A stretch of DNA of 64,000 nt, from positions 1 to 64,000 of the forward strand of contig NZ_JADNQT010000001.1 of the NCBI RefSeq assembly GCF_015594605.1. The letters run 5' to 3'. Source of the DNA: Streptococcus sp. HF-1907 (lineage in GTDB: Bacteria > Bacillota > Bacilli > Lactobacillales > Streptococcaceae). Made by a program: the position numbers and the translations under genes. Numbering within the stretch: position 1 is the first letter of the stretch; each line of letters opens with the position of its first letter. Below, piece after piece: positions 1 through 9,460 of this stretch. The notes under the pieces were generated by a model. That model did not search any database and was not told the origin of the DNA. It saw nothing but the letters and a program-made list of their open reading frames with translations.

Positions 1-72
1 AAGCTGTCTAAAGCTCTCTCCTTGCTTTCTCAATTCATATATTTGAACTTTATCTTCATAAGTTAATTTCAT
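1..72 (-). CDS. IS3-type transposase OrfA, N-terminal fragment (runs off the window)
   Basis: The reverse strand from an ATG at 70-72 reads MKLTYEDKVQIYELRKQG and continues off the left edge. This resembles the start of the helix-turn-helix OrfA of IS3-family (IS150-like) elements in streptococci, which binds the terminal inverted repeats and is joined to OrfB by programmed frameshifting. Only 24 codons are visible. The assignment rests on this N-terminal pattern and on the adjacent element end. Confidence 0.65.
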   Translation of the reverse strand, partial: MKLTYEDKVQIYELRKQGESFRQL

Positions 73-122
73 TATAAAACACCCCAAAAGTTAGATTTTT
101 TCTGTCTAACTTTTGGGGTGCA
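1..122 (-). mobile_element. End of an IS3-family-like insertion sequence
   Basis: The window opens inside an insertion sequence whose transposase reads leftward. The outer end is at about 122, where the reverse strand begins TGCACCCC, fitting the TG...CA ends of IS3-family elements. A 16-bp inverted repeat (80-95 with 105-120, CACCCCAAAAGTTAGA and its complement) forms a hairpin between the end and the transposase start. The remainder lies to the left of the window, so completeness cannot be judged. Confidence 0.75.
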
Positions 123-153
123 GTTCATCTCAGTTATTTCGAGATAAGCGTTT

Positions 154-825
154 TTAGTAATCAATCTTTTCTTCGCTGACAATCAGTTTAGCCATTTTAT
201 CTGGGTCGATGATATGAATCTGATGCCCGTCTTTGTCAATCATTTGATGGCACTTGAGGCTTTTTATCATACGAGCAACGGTTACGGCGTGCATTCCGAG
301 ATAATTAGCCATTTCTTGATAGGTGAAGAAGGTATCGAGGACTAATTCTCCCTGCTCATTTTCGGTTGCTTGGTCTAGTAAAAAGCGGCAGAGCTGGACT
401 AAAGCTGGTTCATTTTTGCTGCTATGAAAATGCTCTAGGAGGTAGAGATTATTTCGCGCCAGCATTTCAAACATAAGCGAGATAACTGAAGGAAAAGTCA
501 AGAGTTCTTCAAATTGGCGTGCGTTGATGTGATAGGTCAGGCAAGGTGTTTTGGCAATGACGCTGAAGGATTTTTTGCCGTAAGAATGCAGGTGCATATC
601 GGTCATGAGTGGGCGAAAATTGAGCATATTGTGATGCTGGTAGTAGCGGTAAACAGTCTCCTGCCCGTCACTAGAAATGGATGATAGGGAACAGACGCCC
701 GAAGCTAAAATGTAGAGGTCCATGTCCCCTTGAGCTAGGGATTGAACGATGACATCGCCCTTATCGAAGTGGACTTCGGTGCCATACTGAAATAAATCGG
801 AAACTTTCAACGAAGGGTTAGGCAT
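154..825 (-). CDS. Crp/Fnr family transcriptional regulator
   Basis: A 223-residue regulator with an N-terminal cyclic-nucleotide-binding-like beta-barrel (about residues 15-120) and a C-terminal winged helix (about 165-195, TYQEMANYLGMHAVTVARMI) of the Crp type. There is no N-terminal cysteine cluster, so it is not an Fe-S Fnr; many streptococcal members bind no known ligand. The ATG at 825 is preferred over a TTG three codons upstream because it is preceded by GAAAGG at a usual distance. It is transcribed divergently from the YeiH-type transporter gene, which makes that gene a plausible target; this is inference from position only. Confidence 0.85.
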   Translation of the reverse strand: MPNPSLKVSDLFQYGTEVHFDKGDVIVQSLAQGDMDLYILASGVCSLSSISSDGQETVYRYYQHHNMLNFRPLMTDMHLHSYGKKSFSVIAKTPCLTYHINARQFEELLTFPSVISLMFEMLARNNLYLLEHFHSSKNEPALVQLCRFLLDQATENEQGELVLDTFFTYQEMANYLGMHAVTVARMIKSLKCHQMIDKDGHQIHIIDPDKMAKLIVSEEKIDY

Positions 826-917
826 GTGTCTCAACCTTTCTATTTTGGAAACGTAGTTCTCTCTAGTTTACTCTAAAAGCTGATTTTTAGCAAGTCTAAC
901 TTCCATAAAAACGGAGT

Positions 918-946
918 TTTACAAACTTTTGTTAAAGGTCTATAAT
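918..946 (+). promoter_or_regulatory. Promoter of the YeiH-type transporter gene
   Basis: TTTACA (918-923) and TATAAT (941-946) are separated by 17 bp, a near-consensus sigma-A promoter. The ribosome-binding site AAAAGGAGG lies just before the ATG at 968. Confidence 0.75.
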
Positions 947-967
947 GTTTGTAGAAAAGGAGGTCTC

Positions 968-1993
968 ATGAAAGACTTGAAGAAAAAGTTGCCTGGGATT
1001 GTGCTCTGTTTAGGCTTAGCTATTCCAGCTTGGTTTTTAGGGCAATGGCTGCCGCTGATTGGTGCGCCAGTCTTTGCTATTTTTATCGGTATGTTAGTGG
1101 GAAGTTTTTACCAGCAGCGCCAGTCAACGCAAGCGGGTATTGCTTACACATCTAAATATATCTTACAATGGGCGGTTGTTTTGCTAGGATTTGGTCTGAA
1201 TTTGTCGCAAGTCATGTCTGTCGGTGTGACATCTTTGCCGATTATTTTGACAACCATTACGACATCTTTGCTAGTGGCTTACGGTTTACAGAAGACCTTT
1301 AAGCTGGATGTTAACATTGCAACTTTGATTGGAGTTGGGTCATCTATTTGTGGTGGGTCTGCGATTGCAGCGACAGCACCTGTTATTGATGCCAAAGATG
1401 ATGAAGTGGCACAGTCGATTTCTGTCATTTTCTTATTCAACATCTTAGCAGCTCTTATTTTTCCAACTTTGGGCGGACTTTTGGGTCTTTCAGACCATGG
1501 CTTCGCTTTATTTGCAGGAACAGCTGTCAATGATACATCGTCTGTAACTGCAACTGCGGCAGCTTGGGACGCCATTCACCACAGTCGTACACTTGAAGGA
1601 GCAACGATTGTCAAATTGACGCGCACGCTTGCCATTATCCCAATCACTTTAGGCTTATCATTTTACCGCATGTATCAAGTCAAACGTGCTGGCGGACAAG
1701 GATCCTCTCAGTTCAGTTTCAAACGCGCCTTTCCTATGTTTGTTCTGTATTTTTTCCTAGCTTCTGTCCTAACAACCTTGCTTAGCCTACTTGGAGTCAA
1801 TACAGCAATTTTTGAACCCTTAAAAACCTTGTCAAAATTCTTTATTGTCATGGCGATGACAGCTATCGGTTTGAATACTAATGTTGTCAAATTAGTTAAA
1901 AGTGGCGGTCAAGCTATCGGTCTCGGTGCAACTTGTTGGATTGCTATTGCTATCATGAGTTTGCTGATGCAGTCACTTTTAGGGACTTGGTAG
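968..1993 (+). CDS. YeiH family putative sulfate exporter (UPF0324)
   Basis: A 341-residue polytopic membrane protein with about ten hydrophobic segments. The family signatures are visible: [14 protein letters not shown] around residues 120-135 and [16 protein letters not shown] around 185-200. The family (E. coli YeiH, Pfam Cons_hypoth698) is annotated as a putative sulfate exporter, but transport has rarely been shown. The ATG at 968 is chosen because it follows a strong ribosome-binding site; an upstream in-frame start at 929 lies inside the promoter. It is divergent from the Crp/Fnr gene and followed by a small membrane protein. Confidence 0.85.
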   Translation: MKDLKKKLPGIVLCLGLAIPAWFLGQWLPLIGAPVFAIFIGMLVGSFYQQRQSTQAGIAYTSKYILQWAVVLLGFGLNLSQVMSVGVTSLPIILTTITTSLLVAYGLQKTFKLDVNIATLIGVGSSICGGSAIAATAPVIDAKDDEVAQSISVIFLFNILAALIFPTLGGLLGLSDHGFALFAGTAVNDTSSVTATAAAWDAIHHSRTLEGATIVKLTRTLAIIPITLGLSFYRMYQVKRAGGQGSSQFSFKRAFPMFVLYFFLASVLTTLLSLLGVNTAIFEPLKTLSKFFIVMAMTAIGLNTNVVKLVKSGGQAIGLGATCWIAIAIMSLLMQSLLGTW

Positions 1994-2051
1994 TCTGTAG
2001 ACAATTTTACTTGTGTATGATAAGATGACATCTGATGAAGAGGAGGAAATC

Positions 2052-2228
2052 ATGTCACCAGAGAAATCGAAATTAGCCATGTCAATTTTTTACATGACCC
2101 TATACGCCTTAGGTGTCGTTTATAATCTCCTTAAAGGAAACTGGGGGATTAGCTTGATTTGGTCTTGCCTTTTGCTGGTCAATATTGCTTTCTTGATTTA
2201 TCAACATCATCATAAAAATAGGAACTAG
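2052..2228 (+). CDS. Small membrane protein of unknown function
   Basis: A 58-residue protein starting at an ATG preceded by GAGGAGGAAATC. It has two hydrophobic stretches, about residues 7-23 and 30-46, and a basic tail rich in His, Lys and Asn. I do not recognise a family. It follows the YeiH-type gene by about 60 bp on the same strand and probably belongs to the same transcript, since the only clear terminator comes after it. A longer reading from 2013 lacks a ribosome-binding site. Confidence 0.55.
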   Translation: MSPEKSKLAMSIFYMTLYALGVVYNLLKGNWGISLIWSCLLLVNIAFLIYQHHHKNRN

Positions 2229-2251
2229 GCGATGAGCTTAGCTCCTATTTT
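2219..2251 (+). terminator. Rho-independent terminator after the YeiH unit
   Basis: An imperfect inverted repeat (AGGAACTAGGC with GCTTAGCTCCT, two mismatches that pair as G-U in RNA) overlaps the stop codon of the small membrane protein and is followed by ATTTTTAAT. Confidence 0.6.
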
Positions 2252-2320
2252 TAATAATTCAGTTACTATATCTTAGCCTTGATAAAAGCGACATTTTCTT
2301 TTTCATACTCAGTTAAGAGC

Positions 2321-2453
2321 TTTGTAGCCTTACAAGAATGATTTGCAGGCTTGATTTTGGCATTTGTAGGTATACAACACCCTTTTGCAGGTGTGTTAAG
2401 GGGAGAAGTATTTTGCAAGTTTGTTTTAAGTATTTGTAGGGCTACAATGGACA
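2321..2453. repeat. Array of six 21-bp-periodic TTTGYA repeats
   Basis: TTTG begins at 2321, 2342, 2363, 2384, 2412 and 2433, so successive starts are 21, 21, 21, 28 and 21 bp apart. Each unit begins TTTGTAG or TTTGCAG/A. Units 1, 3 and 6 are also palindromic: TTTGTAG, three or so bases, then TACAA. The array fills the longest non-coding stretch (2229-2582), between a rightward and a leftward gene. Nothing else was seen there except the two terminators. A 21-bp period is two helical turns, which suggests protein binding on one DNA face. Confidence 0.6.
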
Positions 2454-2462
2454 ATATTCGAT

Positions 2463-2509
2463 AAGAAAAATCCCATCAGAATGAACCGATAGGACTCTTC
2501 TTATCGAAT
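2463..2509 (-). terminator. Terminator for the polysaccharide deacetylase gene
   Basis: On the reverse strand TCCTATCG (2487-2494) pairs with TGATGGGA (2471-2478) and is followed by TTTTTCTT. The hairpin is nested in a perfect 12-bp outer inverted repeat, ATTCGATAAGAA at 2456-2467 and its complement at 2498-2509. It lies about 75 bp after the leftward gene ends. Confidence 0.55.
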
Positions 2510-2582
2510 AGTATCTGCTAGTTTCAAGCTAGTCTAAGTCTGCCAAGAATAAATTCAGACTTGTCAGCACTCGCTTTAAATC

Positions 2583-3539
2583 TTAGTTTGAAATCGTTGA
2601 AATAAGATCATCAGCGGTTGTGGTTGGCAGGATTCGGATGCGGTCTAGTGACAAGAGTCCATCACTGGCTTCGCCAATCCCTTCGTTTGTTGTGACCGCT
2701 AATTTGTAAGAGGAAGCAGCTTGAGTAAGGGTATCGCTGTTATAACGACCTGATGGATAAGCAATAGCAATAGTATCTTGTGATAGTTTTTCGTCAAGGA
2801 AACTTTTAGCCTCGGACATTTCGCTAGCTTGACTGTCAGCAGATTTGGTTGAAAGGTCTGGGTGGTTAACTGTGTGCGATTGGAAGGACATGCCGTTAGC
2901 TTTCATTTCTAGCATTTGGTCAATGGTCAGATTAGAGTTTCGTCCCTCTTGCACAAAACCGGTTATGACATTATTAGTTGCCTTGACGCCATATTTCTTC
3001 ATGATAGGATAGGCAATCGTGTAGAAATCTTCATTACCATCATCGAAGGTTAGCCAAACGACTTTTTTTGCAGGTAGTTCATTTTTGGTGAGGGCACGAT
3101 AGGCTTCTTCTGGAGATAGGAAGTAGTAGCCTTCATCTACGAGGCGCTTGATATGGCTCTCAAAAGTGGTAGGGTCCACGATGAGGTTGGCGCTGGCTGA
3201 TTCTGAAGCATCCATAACATGGATAGCGTGGTACATCAAGATTGGCACCTTGACTGGGTCGGTCTGCTTGGTCCAAGTTGTCTTGGTTTTAGAAGCATGG
3301 CTAGCGCTGCTTGTCTGTTGTGACTCCTTAGATGTACTTGTGGTACTTTTCTTAGTTTTTGCCTGCTCAGAACTAGTTTGTTGCAGTGCAGACTGAATAC
3401 CTTTAATAGACAAATCAAAATGCTTCTGCTTAGCCGTAACAACCAAGAAAATCACTGCTAAAATACAGGCAAACAGTAGCATAATGTTCACAATTACTAG
3501 GGGATGACGGTGTTTTTTATCTTGACGTCTCTTTTCCAT
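2583..3539 (-). CDS. Membrane-anchored polysaccharide deacetylase (NodB domain)
   Basis: A 318-residue protein with a basic N-terminus, one membrane anchor (about residues 15-35), a Ser/Thr/Lys-rich linker (about 45-95) and a NodB carbohydrate-esterase-4 domain. The metal and catalytic motifs are TFDDG (about 162-166) and SHTVNH (about 221-226). The family removes N-acetyl groups from cell-wall glycans; the PgdA-like role in lysozyme resistance is an inference. The ATG at 3539 follows GGAGG, so it is preferred over the upstream start that would add four residues. It appears monocistronic. Confidence 0.85.
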   Translation of the reverse strand: MEKRRQDKKHRHPLVIVNIMLLFACILAVIFLVVTAKQKHFDLSIKGIQSALQQTSSEQAKTKKSTTSTSKESQQTSSASHASKTKTTWTKQTDPVKVPILMYHAIHVMDASESASANLIVDPTTFESHIKRLVDEGYYFLSPEEAYRALTKNELPAKKVVWLTFDDGNEDFYTIAYPIMKKYGVKATNNVITGFVQEGRNSNLTIDQMLEMKANGMSFQSHTVNHPDLSTKSADSQASEMSEAKSFLDEKLSQDTIAIAYPSGRYNSDTLTQAASSYKLAVTTNEGIGEASDGLLSLDRIRILPTTTADDLISTISN

Positions 3540-3664
3540 AAGAACCTCCAATGCTTTTTACTCTATTTTACCATCATTTTAGGACGAATGGGAAGAAAAT
3601 TCCTAAAAATTACCCTAAATTTTTTGAAAATAATAACATTTTTCTGTAAATTCTGAATAAAATT

Positions 3665-3673
3665 TGATATAAT
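3665..3673 (+). promoter_or_regulatory. Extended -10 promoter of hom-thrB
   Basis: TGATATAAT at 3665-3673 is an extended -10 box with no good -35. It lies about 60 bp before the hom ATG, which is preceded by AAAGGAG. Confidence 0.6.
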
Positions 3674-3731
3674 ATAGCATATTATATGCTTTTAAGGAAA
3701 AATCCTTGAAATACAATCAAAGGAGTTGTCT

Positions 3732-5018
3732 ATGTCTATTAAAATCGGTTTACTTGGTTTCGGTACAGTTGCAAGTGGTATTCCTTTTCTTTTGAAAGAA
3801 AATGGAAACAAGATTGTTGCAGCATCAGGTGCTCAGCTTGAAATTGCTAAAGTATTGGTAAAAGATGATGCTGAAAAAGGCCGTCTAGTCGCTGCAGGAA
3901 ACGATTATAACTTTGTCACAAATGTTGATGAGATTTTATCTGATGCAGATATCGATATTGTTGTTGAATTGATAGGACGAATTGAACCAGCGCGTACTTT
4001 TATCACAAAAGCTTTAGAAGCTGGTAAAAATGTGGTATCAGCTAACAAGGACTTGATTGCAACTCATGGTAAAGACTTGATTGCCTTGGCACAAGAAAAG
4101 GGAGTGGCCTTCTATTATGAAGCTGCGGTAGCTGGAGGAATCCCTATCTTGCGTACCCTTGCTAACTCTTTGACCTCTGATAAGGTGACGCGCATCCTTG
4201 GTGTCCTTAACGGTACTTCAAACTTCATGATGACTAAAATGGTTGATGAAGGTTGGACTTACGAAGCGGCACTTGCGGAAGCGCAAGCCCTTGGCTATGC
4301 CGAATCAGACCCAACTAACGATGTCGAAGGTATTGATGCAGCCTATAAAGCTGTCATTTTAAGTCAATTTGGTTTTGGAATGACCGTTGATTTTGACGAC
4401 GTGGCTCACAAAGGTATTTCAGGCATCACGCCAGACGATGTTGCTGTCGCTCAAGAATTGGGATATGTCATCAAGCTGGTCGGTGATGTTCAAGAAACAG
4501 CTTCAGGTATTTCTGCTGAAGTTTCACCAACTTTCTTGCCAAAAGCACACCCACTTGCAAGTGTCAATGGTGTTATGAATGCTGTTTTTGTTGAGTCAAT
4601 CGGTATCGGTGAGTCAATGTACTACGGACCAGGTGCTGGTCAAAAACCAACAGCGACATCTGTAACGGCAGATATTGTTCGTATCGCTCGTCGCATAAAA
4701 GACGGCAATGTTGGTAAACCATTTAACGAATTTAAACGTCAAACAAAATTGGCTAGCGCTGATGATGTTAAGAGCAACTACTATTTTGCCATCAATACGC
4801 CAGATAAAAAAGGTCAATTGCTTCGCTTGGCTGAATTATTCAACTCAGAAGACATTTCATTTGAGCAGGTCTTGCAACAAAAAGCAAATGGTCAACAGGC
4901 GCGTGTTGTCATCATCACTCACCAAATGAGTAAGACACAATTGGCTAATGTAATAGCAAAATTGACAGCGATTGAAGAGTTTGAACTCCTCAACAACTTC
5001 AAAGTTTTGGGGGAATAA
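3732..5018 (+). CDS. hom: Homoserine dehydrogenase
   Basis: A 428-residue NAD(P)-dependent enzyme that reduces aspartate semialdehyde to homoserine for threonine and methionine synthesis. The Rossmann motif [11 protein letters not shown] is at about residues 6-16. The catalytic-domain signature [21 protein letters not shown] follows, then [10 protein letters not shown], and a C-terminal ACT-like domain (about 350-428) that usually gives feedback inhibition by threonine. The ATG at 3732 has AAAGGAG upstream; a TTG two codons earlier does not fit the spacing. thrB starts one base after the stop, so the two are co-translated. Confidence 0.95.
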   Translation: MSIKIGLLGFGTVASGIPFLLKENGNKIVAASGAQLEIAKVLVKDDAEKGRLVAAGNDYNFVTNVDEILSDADIDIVVELIGRIEPARTFITKALEAGKNVVSANKDLIATHGKDLIALAQEKGVAFYYEAAVAGGIPILRTLANSLTSDKVTRILGVLNGTSNFMMTKMVDEGWTYEAALAEAQALGYAESDPTNDVEGIDAAYKAVILSQFGFGMTVDFDDVAHKGISGITPDDVAVAQELGYVIKLVGDVQETASGISAEVSPTFLPKAHPLASVNGVMNAVFVESIGIGESMYYGPGAGQKPTATSVTADIVRIARRIKDGNVGKPFNEFKRQTKLASADDVKSNYYFAINTPDKKGQLLRLAELFNSEDISFEQVLQQKANGQQARVVIITHQMSKTQLANVIAKLTAIEEFELLNNFKVLGE

Positions 5019-5019
5019 G

Positions 5020-5886
5020 ATGAAAATTACTGTTCCAGCGACCAGTGCTAACATCGGACCGGGTTTTGACTCGGTCGGTGTAGCCGTGTCAAAATACCTT
5101 GTCATTGATGTTTTGAAAGAAGCGGATGCTTGGTTTATCGAGCATGATTTAGGTGATATTCCTAGTGATGGAAACAATCTTTTGCTCACAACTGCTTTGC
5201 AAGTTGCACCAGATTTGAAACCTCATCGCTTGAAAATGACGTCGGATATTCCTCTAGCACGTGGTTTGGGGTCATCTTCGTCTGTCATTGTAGCGGGAAT
5301 TGAGCTAGCTAATCAGTTGGCAGATTTGAATTTGACTGACGACCAAAAATTGGACTTGGCGACCAAGATTGAAGGGCATCCTGACAATGTGGCGCCAGCA
5401 ATCTTCGGAAATCTTGTTGTGGCAAGCTATGTGGACCAAAAAGTCAATAGCATTGTTGCAGATTTTCCTGAAACTGCCTTTGTCGCTTTCATTCCTAACT
5501 ACGAATTGAAAACAAGTGACAGCCGTGGGGTTCTACCATCAACTTTTGATTATAAAGAAGCCGTCGCTGCCAGTTCTATTGCCAATGTTGCTATCGCTGC
5601 TTTGCTAGCTGGTGACATGGTTAAAGCGGGTCAAGCCATCGAATCAGATTTCTTCCACGAACGATACCGCCAAAAATTGGTTAAGGAATTTGCACAAATT
5701 AAAGAACTTAGTCATAAGTTAGGAGCTTATGCGACCTACCTTTCAGGAGCAGGTCCGACAGTTATGACCTTGCTTTCAGAAGATAAAGTAGCAGATATGA
5801 TGGCACAATTGGAGTCCTTGAAGCTGGATGGTCAAGTTGTTGCCCTTGCGGTTGATAGAAAGGGTGTTCAGGTTGAAAAAGACTAA
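5020..5886 (+). CDS. thrB: Homoserine kinase
   Basis: A 288-residue GHMP kinase that phosphorylates homoserine with ATP, the step before threonine synthase. Family motifs are [15 protein letters not shown] (about 6-20), the ATP-loop ARGLGSSSS (about 80-88) and the C-terminal LSGAGPT. The ATG one base after hom's stop, with GGGGGAATAAG before it, is the obvious start. The 3' end overlaps the start of the next gene. Confidence 0.95.
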   Translation: MKITVPATSANIGPGFDSVGVAVSKYLVIDVLKEADAWFIEHDLGDIPSDGNNLLLTTALQVAPDLKPHRLKMTSDIPLARGLGSSSSVIVAGIELANQLADLNLTDDQKLDLATKIEGHPDNVAPAIFGNLVVASYVDQKVNSIVADFPETAFVAFIPNYELKTSDSRGVLPSTFDYKEAVAASSIANVAIAALLAGDMVKAGQAIESDFFHERYRQKLVKEFAQIKELSHKLGAYATYLSGAGPTVMTLLSEDKVADMMAQLESLKLDGQVVALAVDRKGVQVEKD

Positions 5887-6763
5887 TCTTGGTCTCTTGA
5901 TCGGTCTGATTACCTACCTCATGTGGGGATTTCTTTCCCTCTTTTGGAAATTATTATCAGGTGTTAATTCGTATAACACCTTTTCTTATCGCATCGTCTT
6001 TACTGTTATTACCATGCTGATTTATATGGTTTTATCGGGCAATACCAAGCGATATCAGACTGAGCTTAGGCAACTTTTTCATAATAAAAAAGCCTTGGGT
6101 GCCATACTTTTTGCTAGTATTATGATTGCTATCAATTGGTTGACTTATATTTTTGCGGTGTCGCATGGTCAAGCGACGGAAGCTAGCCTAGGCTATTACA
6201 TCATGCCCTTAGTTTCAATTGTTTTGTCCTTGGCGGTTTTGCATGAGCATTTGAGTCGCAGCATGGTCATAGCTGTTCTCGTTGCGCTTGTCGGGGTTGG
6301 GGTACTCATTTACAACACAGGTCATCTTCCTTTGATTTCGGTAACTTTGGCGCTGTCATTTGGGATTTATGGGCTTTTGAAAAAAGGGGTGACCCTGTCA
6401 AGTGATGTTGCCATGTTGGTTGAATCGGCGGTTATTACACCATTTGCCTTAATTTACCTTATCTTTTTTGCTAAAGAATCTATGGTTGATTATTCAGCGA
6501 TGGAAAATACCCTCTTAATCATCTCAGGTGTGGTCACAGCTATTCCACTCTTGCTATTTGCGGAAGCAGTGAAGCGGGCACCGCTGAACATCATTGGATT
6601 TATCCAATACATCAACCCAACGATTCAGTTGCTCCTAGCCATCTTCCTGTTTGGCGAAGGAATCACGCAGGGCGAGCTGTCAGGCTTTGCTTTTATCTGG
6701 CTAGCCATCATTATTTTTAGTTTAGGACAAGTTAATTCACTTAGAAAGAAGGCGTCCAAATGA
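5873..6763 (+). CDS. rarD: RarD family EamA-type transporter
   Basis: A 296-residue membrane protein with about ten hydrophobic segments in two EamA repeats. It contains [18 protein letters not shown] sequence (here [17 protein letters not shown]) near the N-terminus and [17 protein letters not shown] near the C-terminus, typical of RarD. The substrate is unknown; the E. coli gene was named from chloramphenicol sensitivity. No ATG is available, so the start is probably the TTG at 5873, inside the last codons of thrB, implying translational coupling. Its last four bases overlap the folC start. Confidence 0.8.
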   Translation: MKKTNLGLLIGLITYLMWGFLSLFWKLLSGVNSYNTFSYRIVFTVITMLIYMVLSGNTKRYQTELRQLFHNKKALGAILFASIMIAINWLTYIFAVSHGQATEASLGYYIMPLVSIVLSLAVLHEHLSRSMVIAVLVALVGVGVLIYNTGHLPLISVTLALSFGIYGLLKKGVTLSSDVAMLVESAVITPFALIYLIFFAKESMVDYSAMENTLLIISGVVTAIPLLLFAEAVKRAPLNIIGFIQYINPTIQLLLAIFLFGEGITQGELSGFAFIWLAIIIFSLGQVNSLRKKASK

Positions 6764-8007
6764 CTTATCAAGAAGCACTAGAATGGATTCACAGTAAATT
6801 AACCTTTGGAATCAAACCAGGATTAGAACGCATGGCCTGGATGTTGGCTGAGTTAGGTAATCCTCAAGAAAATCTGAAGGCGGTACATGTGGTCGGAACC
6901 AACGGAAAAGGTTCTACAACTAGCTATTTACAGCATATTTTTAGCCAGTCTGGCTATGAGGTCGGGACTTTTACATCTCCTTACATTGTTGATTTTCGTG
7001 AACGCATCAGTCTCAACGGTCAAATGATTACCGAAAGTGATTTTGTTGCCTTGGTTGAGCGTGTTCAGTCTGTGGTTGAGCGTCTGCACCATGAAACCGA
7101 CCTCGAACCCGCAACAGAGTTTGAAGTCATCACCGTCCTTATGTTTGAATATTTTGGACACATGCATCCCGTTGATATTGCCATCGTTGAGGCTGGCATG
7201 GGCGGTCTCTACGATTCCACCAACCAGTTCAAAGCGCTAGCGGTCGTCTGTCCGTCTATTGGTTTGGATCATCAGGCGGTTTTAGGTCAGACCTACAGTC
7301 AAATAGCAGAGCAGAAAGTGGGAGTACTCAAAGAAGCTGTTCCATTTATTTACGCCAATAATCAAGCAGACGTTGAGGCTGTTTTTCAAGCAAAAGTCCA
7401 AGAAACCAAGAGCTCAACTTACAAATTAGGACGCGATTTCAGTACAGCTCTTCATGGCGATACTTTTGATTATCAAAGTCAACTTGGTGAGATTGAGGAT
7501 ATTCATTTGCGCATGCCAGGTCAACACCAGGTGTCTAACGCTAGTCTCGCTATCACAACAAGTCTCCTGTTAGCGCAGCAATTTCCAAAAGTAACGCCAG
7601 CTACTATCAAAGCAGGCTTAGAAGCAACAGCGTGGGCCGGTAGAACTGAACTTTTGGAAAATAATCTCATGATTGACGGCGCCCACAATAATGAAAGCAT
7701 CAACGCCTTGGTTGAGGTCATGAAAGCCTACGCAGATAAGAAGGTTCATGTGCTTTTTGCAGCAATCAACACCAAGCCGGCCGATGCCATGTTAAAACAA
7801 CTTGAAGCAGTTGGGCAAGTGTCAGTGACAACTTTTGAAGATTATCGTGCCTTAGCTTTAGAAGACTATCCTAAAGGTTATGTTCGTGTCGAAAACTGGC
7901 AAGATTGGTTGGAGCAGATGAACCTTGACAGCGAAGATGATTTCTACCTCATCACAGGCTCACTCTACTTCATCTCACAGGTCCGCAAAGCGTTTTTAAA
8001 AAGATAA
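6760..8007 (+). CDS. folC: Bifunctional folylpolyglutamate synthase / dihydrofolate synthase
   Basis: A 415-residue Mur-ligase-family enzyme that adds glutamate to dihydropteroate and to folates with ATP. The P-loop GTNGKGST is at residues 46-53, with SPYIVDFRERI after it and GAGMGG-like EAGMGGLYDSTN near 145. The length is usual for the family. Its ATG overlaps the preceding stop (ATGA), and the rest of the folate pathway follows in order. Confidence 0.95.
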   Translation: MTYQEALEWIHSKLTFGIKPGLERMAWMLAELGNPQENLKAVHVVGTNGKGSTTSYLQHIFSQSGYEVGTFTSPYIVDFRERISLNGQMITESDFVALVERVQSVVERLHHETDLEPATEFEVITVLMFEYFGHMHPVDIAIVEAGMGGLYDSTNQFKALAVVCPSIGLDHQAVLGQTYSQIAEQKVGVLKEAVPFIYANNQADVEAVFQAKVQETKSSTYKLGRDFSTALHGDTFDYQSQLGEIEDIHLRMPGQHQVSNASLAITTSLLLAQQFPKVTPATIKAGLEATAWAGRTELLENNLMIDGAHNNESINALVEVMKAYADKKVHVLFAAINTKPADAMLKQLEAVGQVSVTTFEDYRALALEDYPKGYVRVENWQDWLEQMNLDSEDDFYLITGSLYFISQVRKAFLKR

Positions 8008-8012
8008 TTGAC

Positions 8013-8044
8013 AACTGATTTAGCATTTTGCTAGGTCAGTTTTA
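8013..8044 (+). terminator. Hairpin between folC and folE
   Basis: AACTGATTTAGC and GCTAGGTCAGTT form an imperfect stem with a short loop, followed by TTAT. It may attenuate read-through from folC. A -10-like TATAAT (8048-8053) follows at once and may give folE its own promoter. Confidence 0.45.
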
Positions 8045-8083
8045 TGATATAATAGAGTAATCAAAGAAAGTAAGGATGAAACC

Positions 8084-8647
8084 ATGCCAAATCAAGACAA
8101 AATGGAAGCTGCCATTTATCAATTTCTAGAAGCCTTGGGGGAAAATCCTGAGCGTGAGGGTCTTCTAGACACACCAAAACGTGTGGCAAAAATGTATCTG
8201 GAAATGTTCTCAGGTCTCAACGAAGACCCTGCTGACCAGTTCACAGCTGTTTTCACTGAAAATCACGACGAGGTGATTATCGTCAAGGATATTCCTTTTT
8301 ACTCCATGTGCGAGCACCACTTGGTGCCATTTTACGGCAAGGCTCACGTTGCTTATTTGCCTAGCGATGGTCGTGTGACTGGTTTGAGTAAATTGGCTCG
8401 CGCGGTCGAAGTAGCTAGCAAGCGTCCACAATTGCAGGAACGTTTGACAGCTCAAGTGGCTGACGCTTTAGAATCAGCGCTTGCTCCAAAGGGGATTTTT
8501 GTCATGATTGAAGCAGAGCACATGTGCATGACCATGCGTGGCATTAAAAAACCAGGCAGCAAGACCATCACAACTGTTGCGCGTGGTCTTTATAAAGAAA
8601 ATCGTGCTGAACGACAAGAAATTCTTTCACTCATTCAACATAGCTGA
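8084..8647 (+). CDS. folE: GTP cyclohydrolase I
   Basis: A 187-residue enzyme that converts GTP to dihydroneopterin triphosphate, the first folate step. The zinc ligands are visible: Cys76 and His79 in [10 protein letters not shown], and Cys148 in EHMCMTMRG. The substrate-binding stretch [11 protein letters not shown] follows. Length and motifs are those of the homodecameric type I enzyme. A ribosome-binding site AAGTAAGGATG lies upstream. folP follows after 8 bp. Confidence 0.95.
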   Translation: MPNQDKMEAAIYQFLEALGENPEREGLLDTPKRVAKMYLEMFSGLNEDPADQFTAVFTENHDEVIIVKDIPFYSMCEHHLVPFYGKAHVAYLPSDGRVTGLSKLARAVEVASKRPQLQERLTAQVADALESALAPKGIFVMIEAEHMCMTMRGIKKPGSKTITTVARGLYKENRAERQEILSLIQHS

Positions 8648-8655
8648 GGTAGATT

Positions 8656-9459
8656 ATGAAAATTGGACAATACGATATTGAAGGAAAGGCTTGTGTCATG
8701 GGGATTTTAAATGTCACCCCCGATTCTTTTTCAGACGGTGGCAGTTATACCACAGTTGACCTTGCCCTCAAGCAAGTTGGGACAATGTTGACACAAGGGG
8801 CTAAAATCATTGACATCGGTGGCGAATCAACTCGACCTGGAGCTGAGTTTGTCACTGCAGAGGATGAGATTGCACGAGTGGTACCTGTTATCAAGGCTAT
8901 CCGCGAGACCTATCCACAAGCTCTGCTATCTATTGACACCTACAAGACAGAAGTAGCCCGTGTCGCACTTGACGCTGGCGCCCACATTTTGAATGATGTC
9001 TGGGCAGGACTTTACGATGACCAAATGCTGGCGCTAGCTGCTGAAAAAAAAGCACCAATCATTCTCATGCACAATCAAAAAGACGAAGTCTATGCGGACA
9101 TCACAACAGATGTCTGCCAATTCTTGACAGAGCGCGCACAAGCTGCTCTTAACGCTGGTGTGCCTAAAGAAAATATCTGGATTGACCCTGGTTACGGGTT
9201 TGCTAAGACCGAAGACCAAAATATTGAGCTCCTCAAGGGCTTGGATAAGGTTTGTCAGCTTGGTTATCCCGTTCTTTTCGGGATTTCTCGCAAACGCACG
9301 GTCAATTATCTCCTTGGTGGCAATCGTAGCATGGCAGAGCGTGATTTGGGAACAGCTGCTTTGTCAGCTTGGGCGGTAGCAAAGGGGTGTCAAGTTGTTC
9401 GCGTTCATAATGTTGACCTGAATACCGATGTGGTCACTGTTATTAGTCAGTTGGTGTAA
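8656..9459 (+). CDS. folP: Dihydropteroate synthase
   Basis: A 267-residue TIM-barrel enzyme joining 6-hydroxymethyl-dihydropterin pyrophosphate to p-aminobenzoate; it is the sulfonamide target. The two signatures are GILNVTPDSFSDGG (16-29) and IDIGGESTRPGA (52-63). FGISRK is present near residue 212. I see no obvious insertion of the kind known from some sulfonamide-resistant streptococci, though this needs alignment. It is in a tight operon with folB. Confidence 0.95.
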   Translation: MKIGQYDIEGKACVMGILNVTPDSFSDGGSYTTVDLALKQVGTMLTQGAKIIDIGGESTRPGAEFVTAEDEIARVVPVIKAIRETYPQALLSIDTYKTEVARVALDAGAHILNDVWAGLYDDQMLALAAEKKAPIILMHNQKDEVYADITTDVCQFLTERAQAALNAGVPKENIWIDPGYGFAKTEDQNIELLKGLDKVCQLGYPVLFGISRKRTVNYLLGGNRSMAERDLGTAALSAWAVAKGCQVVRVHNVDLNTDVVTVISQLV

Positions 9460-9460
9460 G

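Noticed and set aside
1279..1890. Two leftward open frames inside the YeiH-type gene
   Set aside because: They lie wholly within a well-supported gene and have no start signals or family features.
2266..2454. 62-codon leftward open frame across the 21-bp repeat array
   Set aside because: It starts with TTG, has no ribosome-binding site, overlaps the flanking terminator region, and its composition looks like translated repeats. The DNA periodicity explains the sequence better.
5057..5189. Leftward 110-codon frame over the hom/thrB junction
   Set aside because: It is antisense to two highly conserved genes and shows no recognisable protein features.
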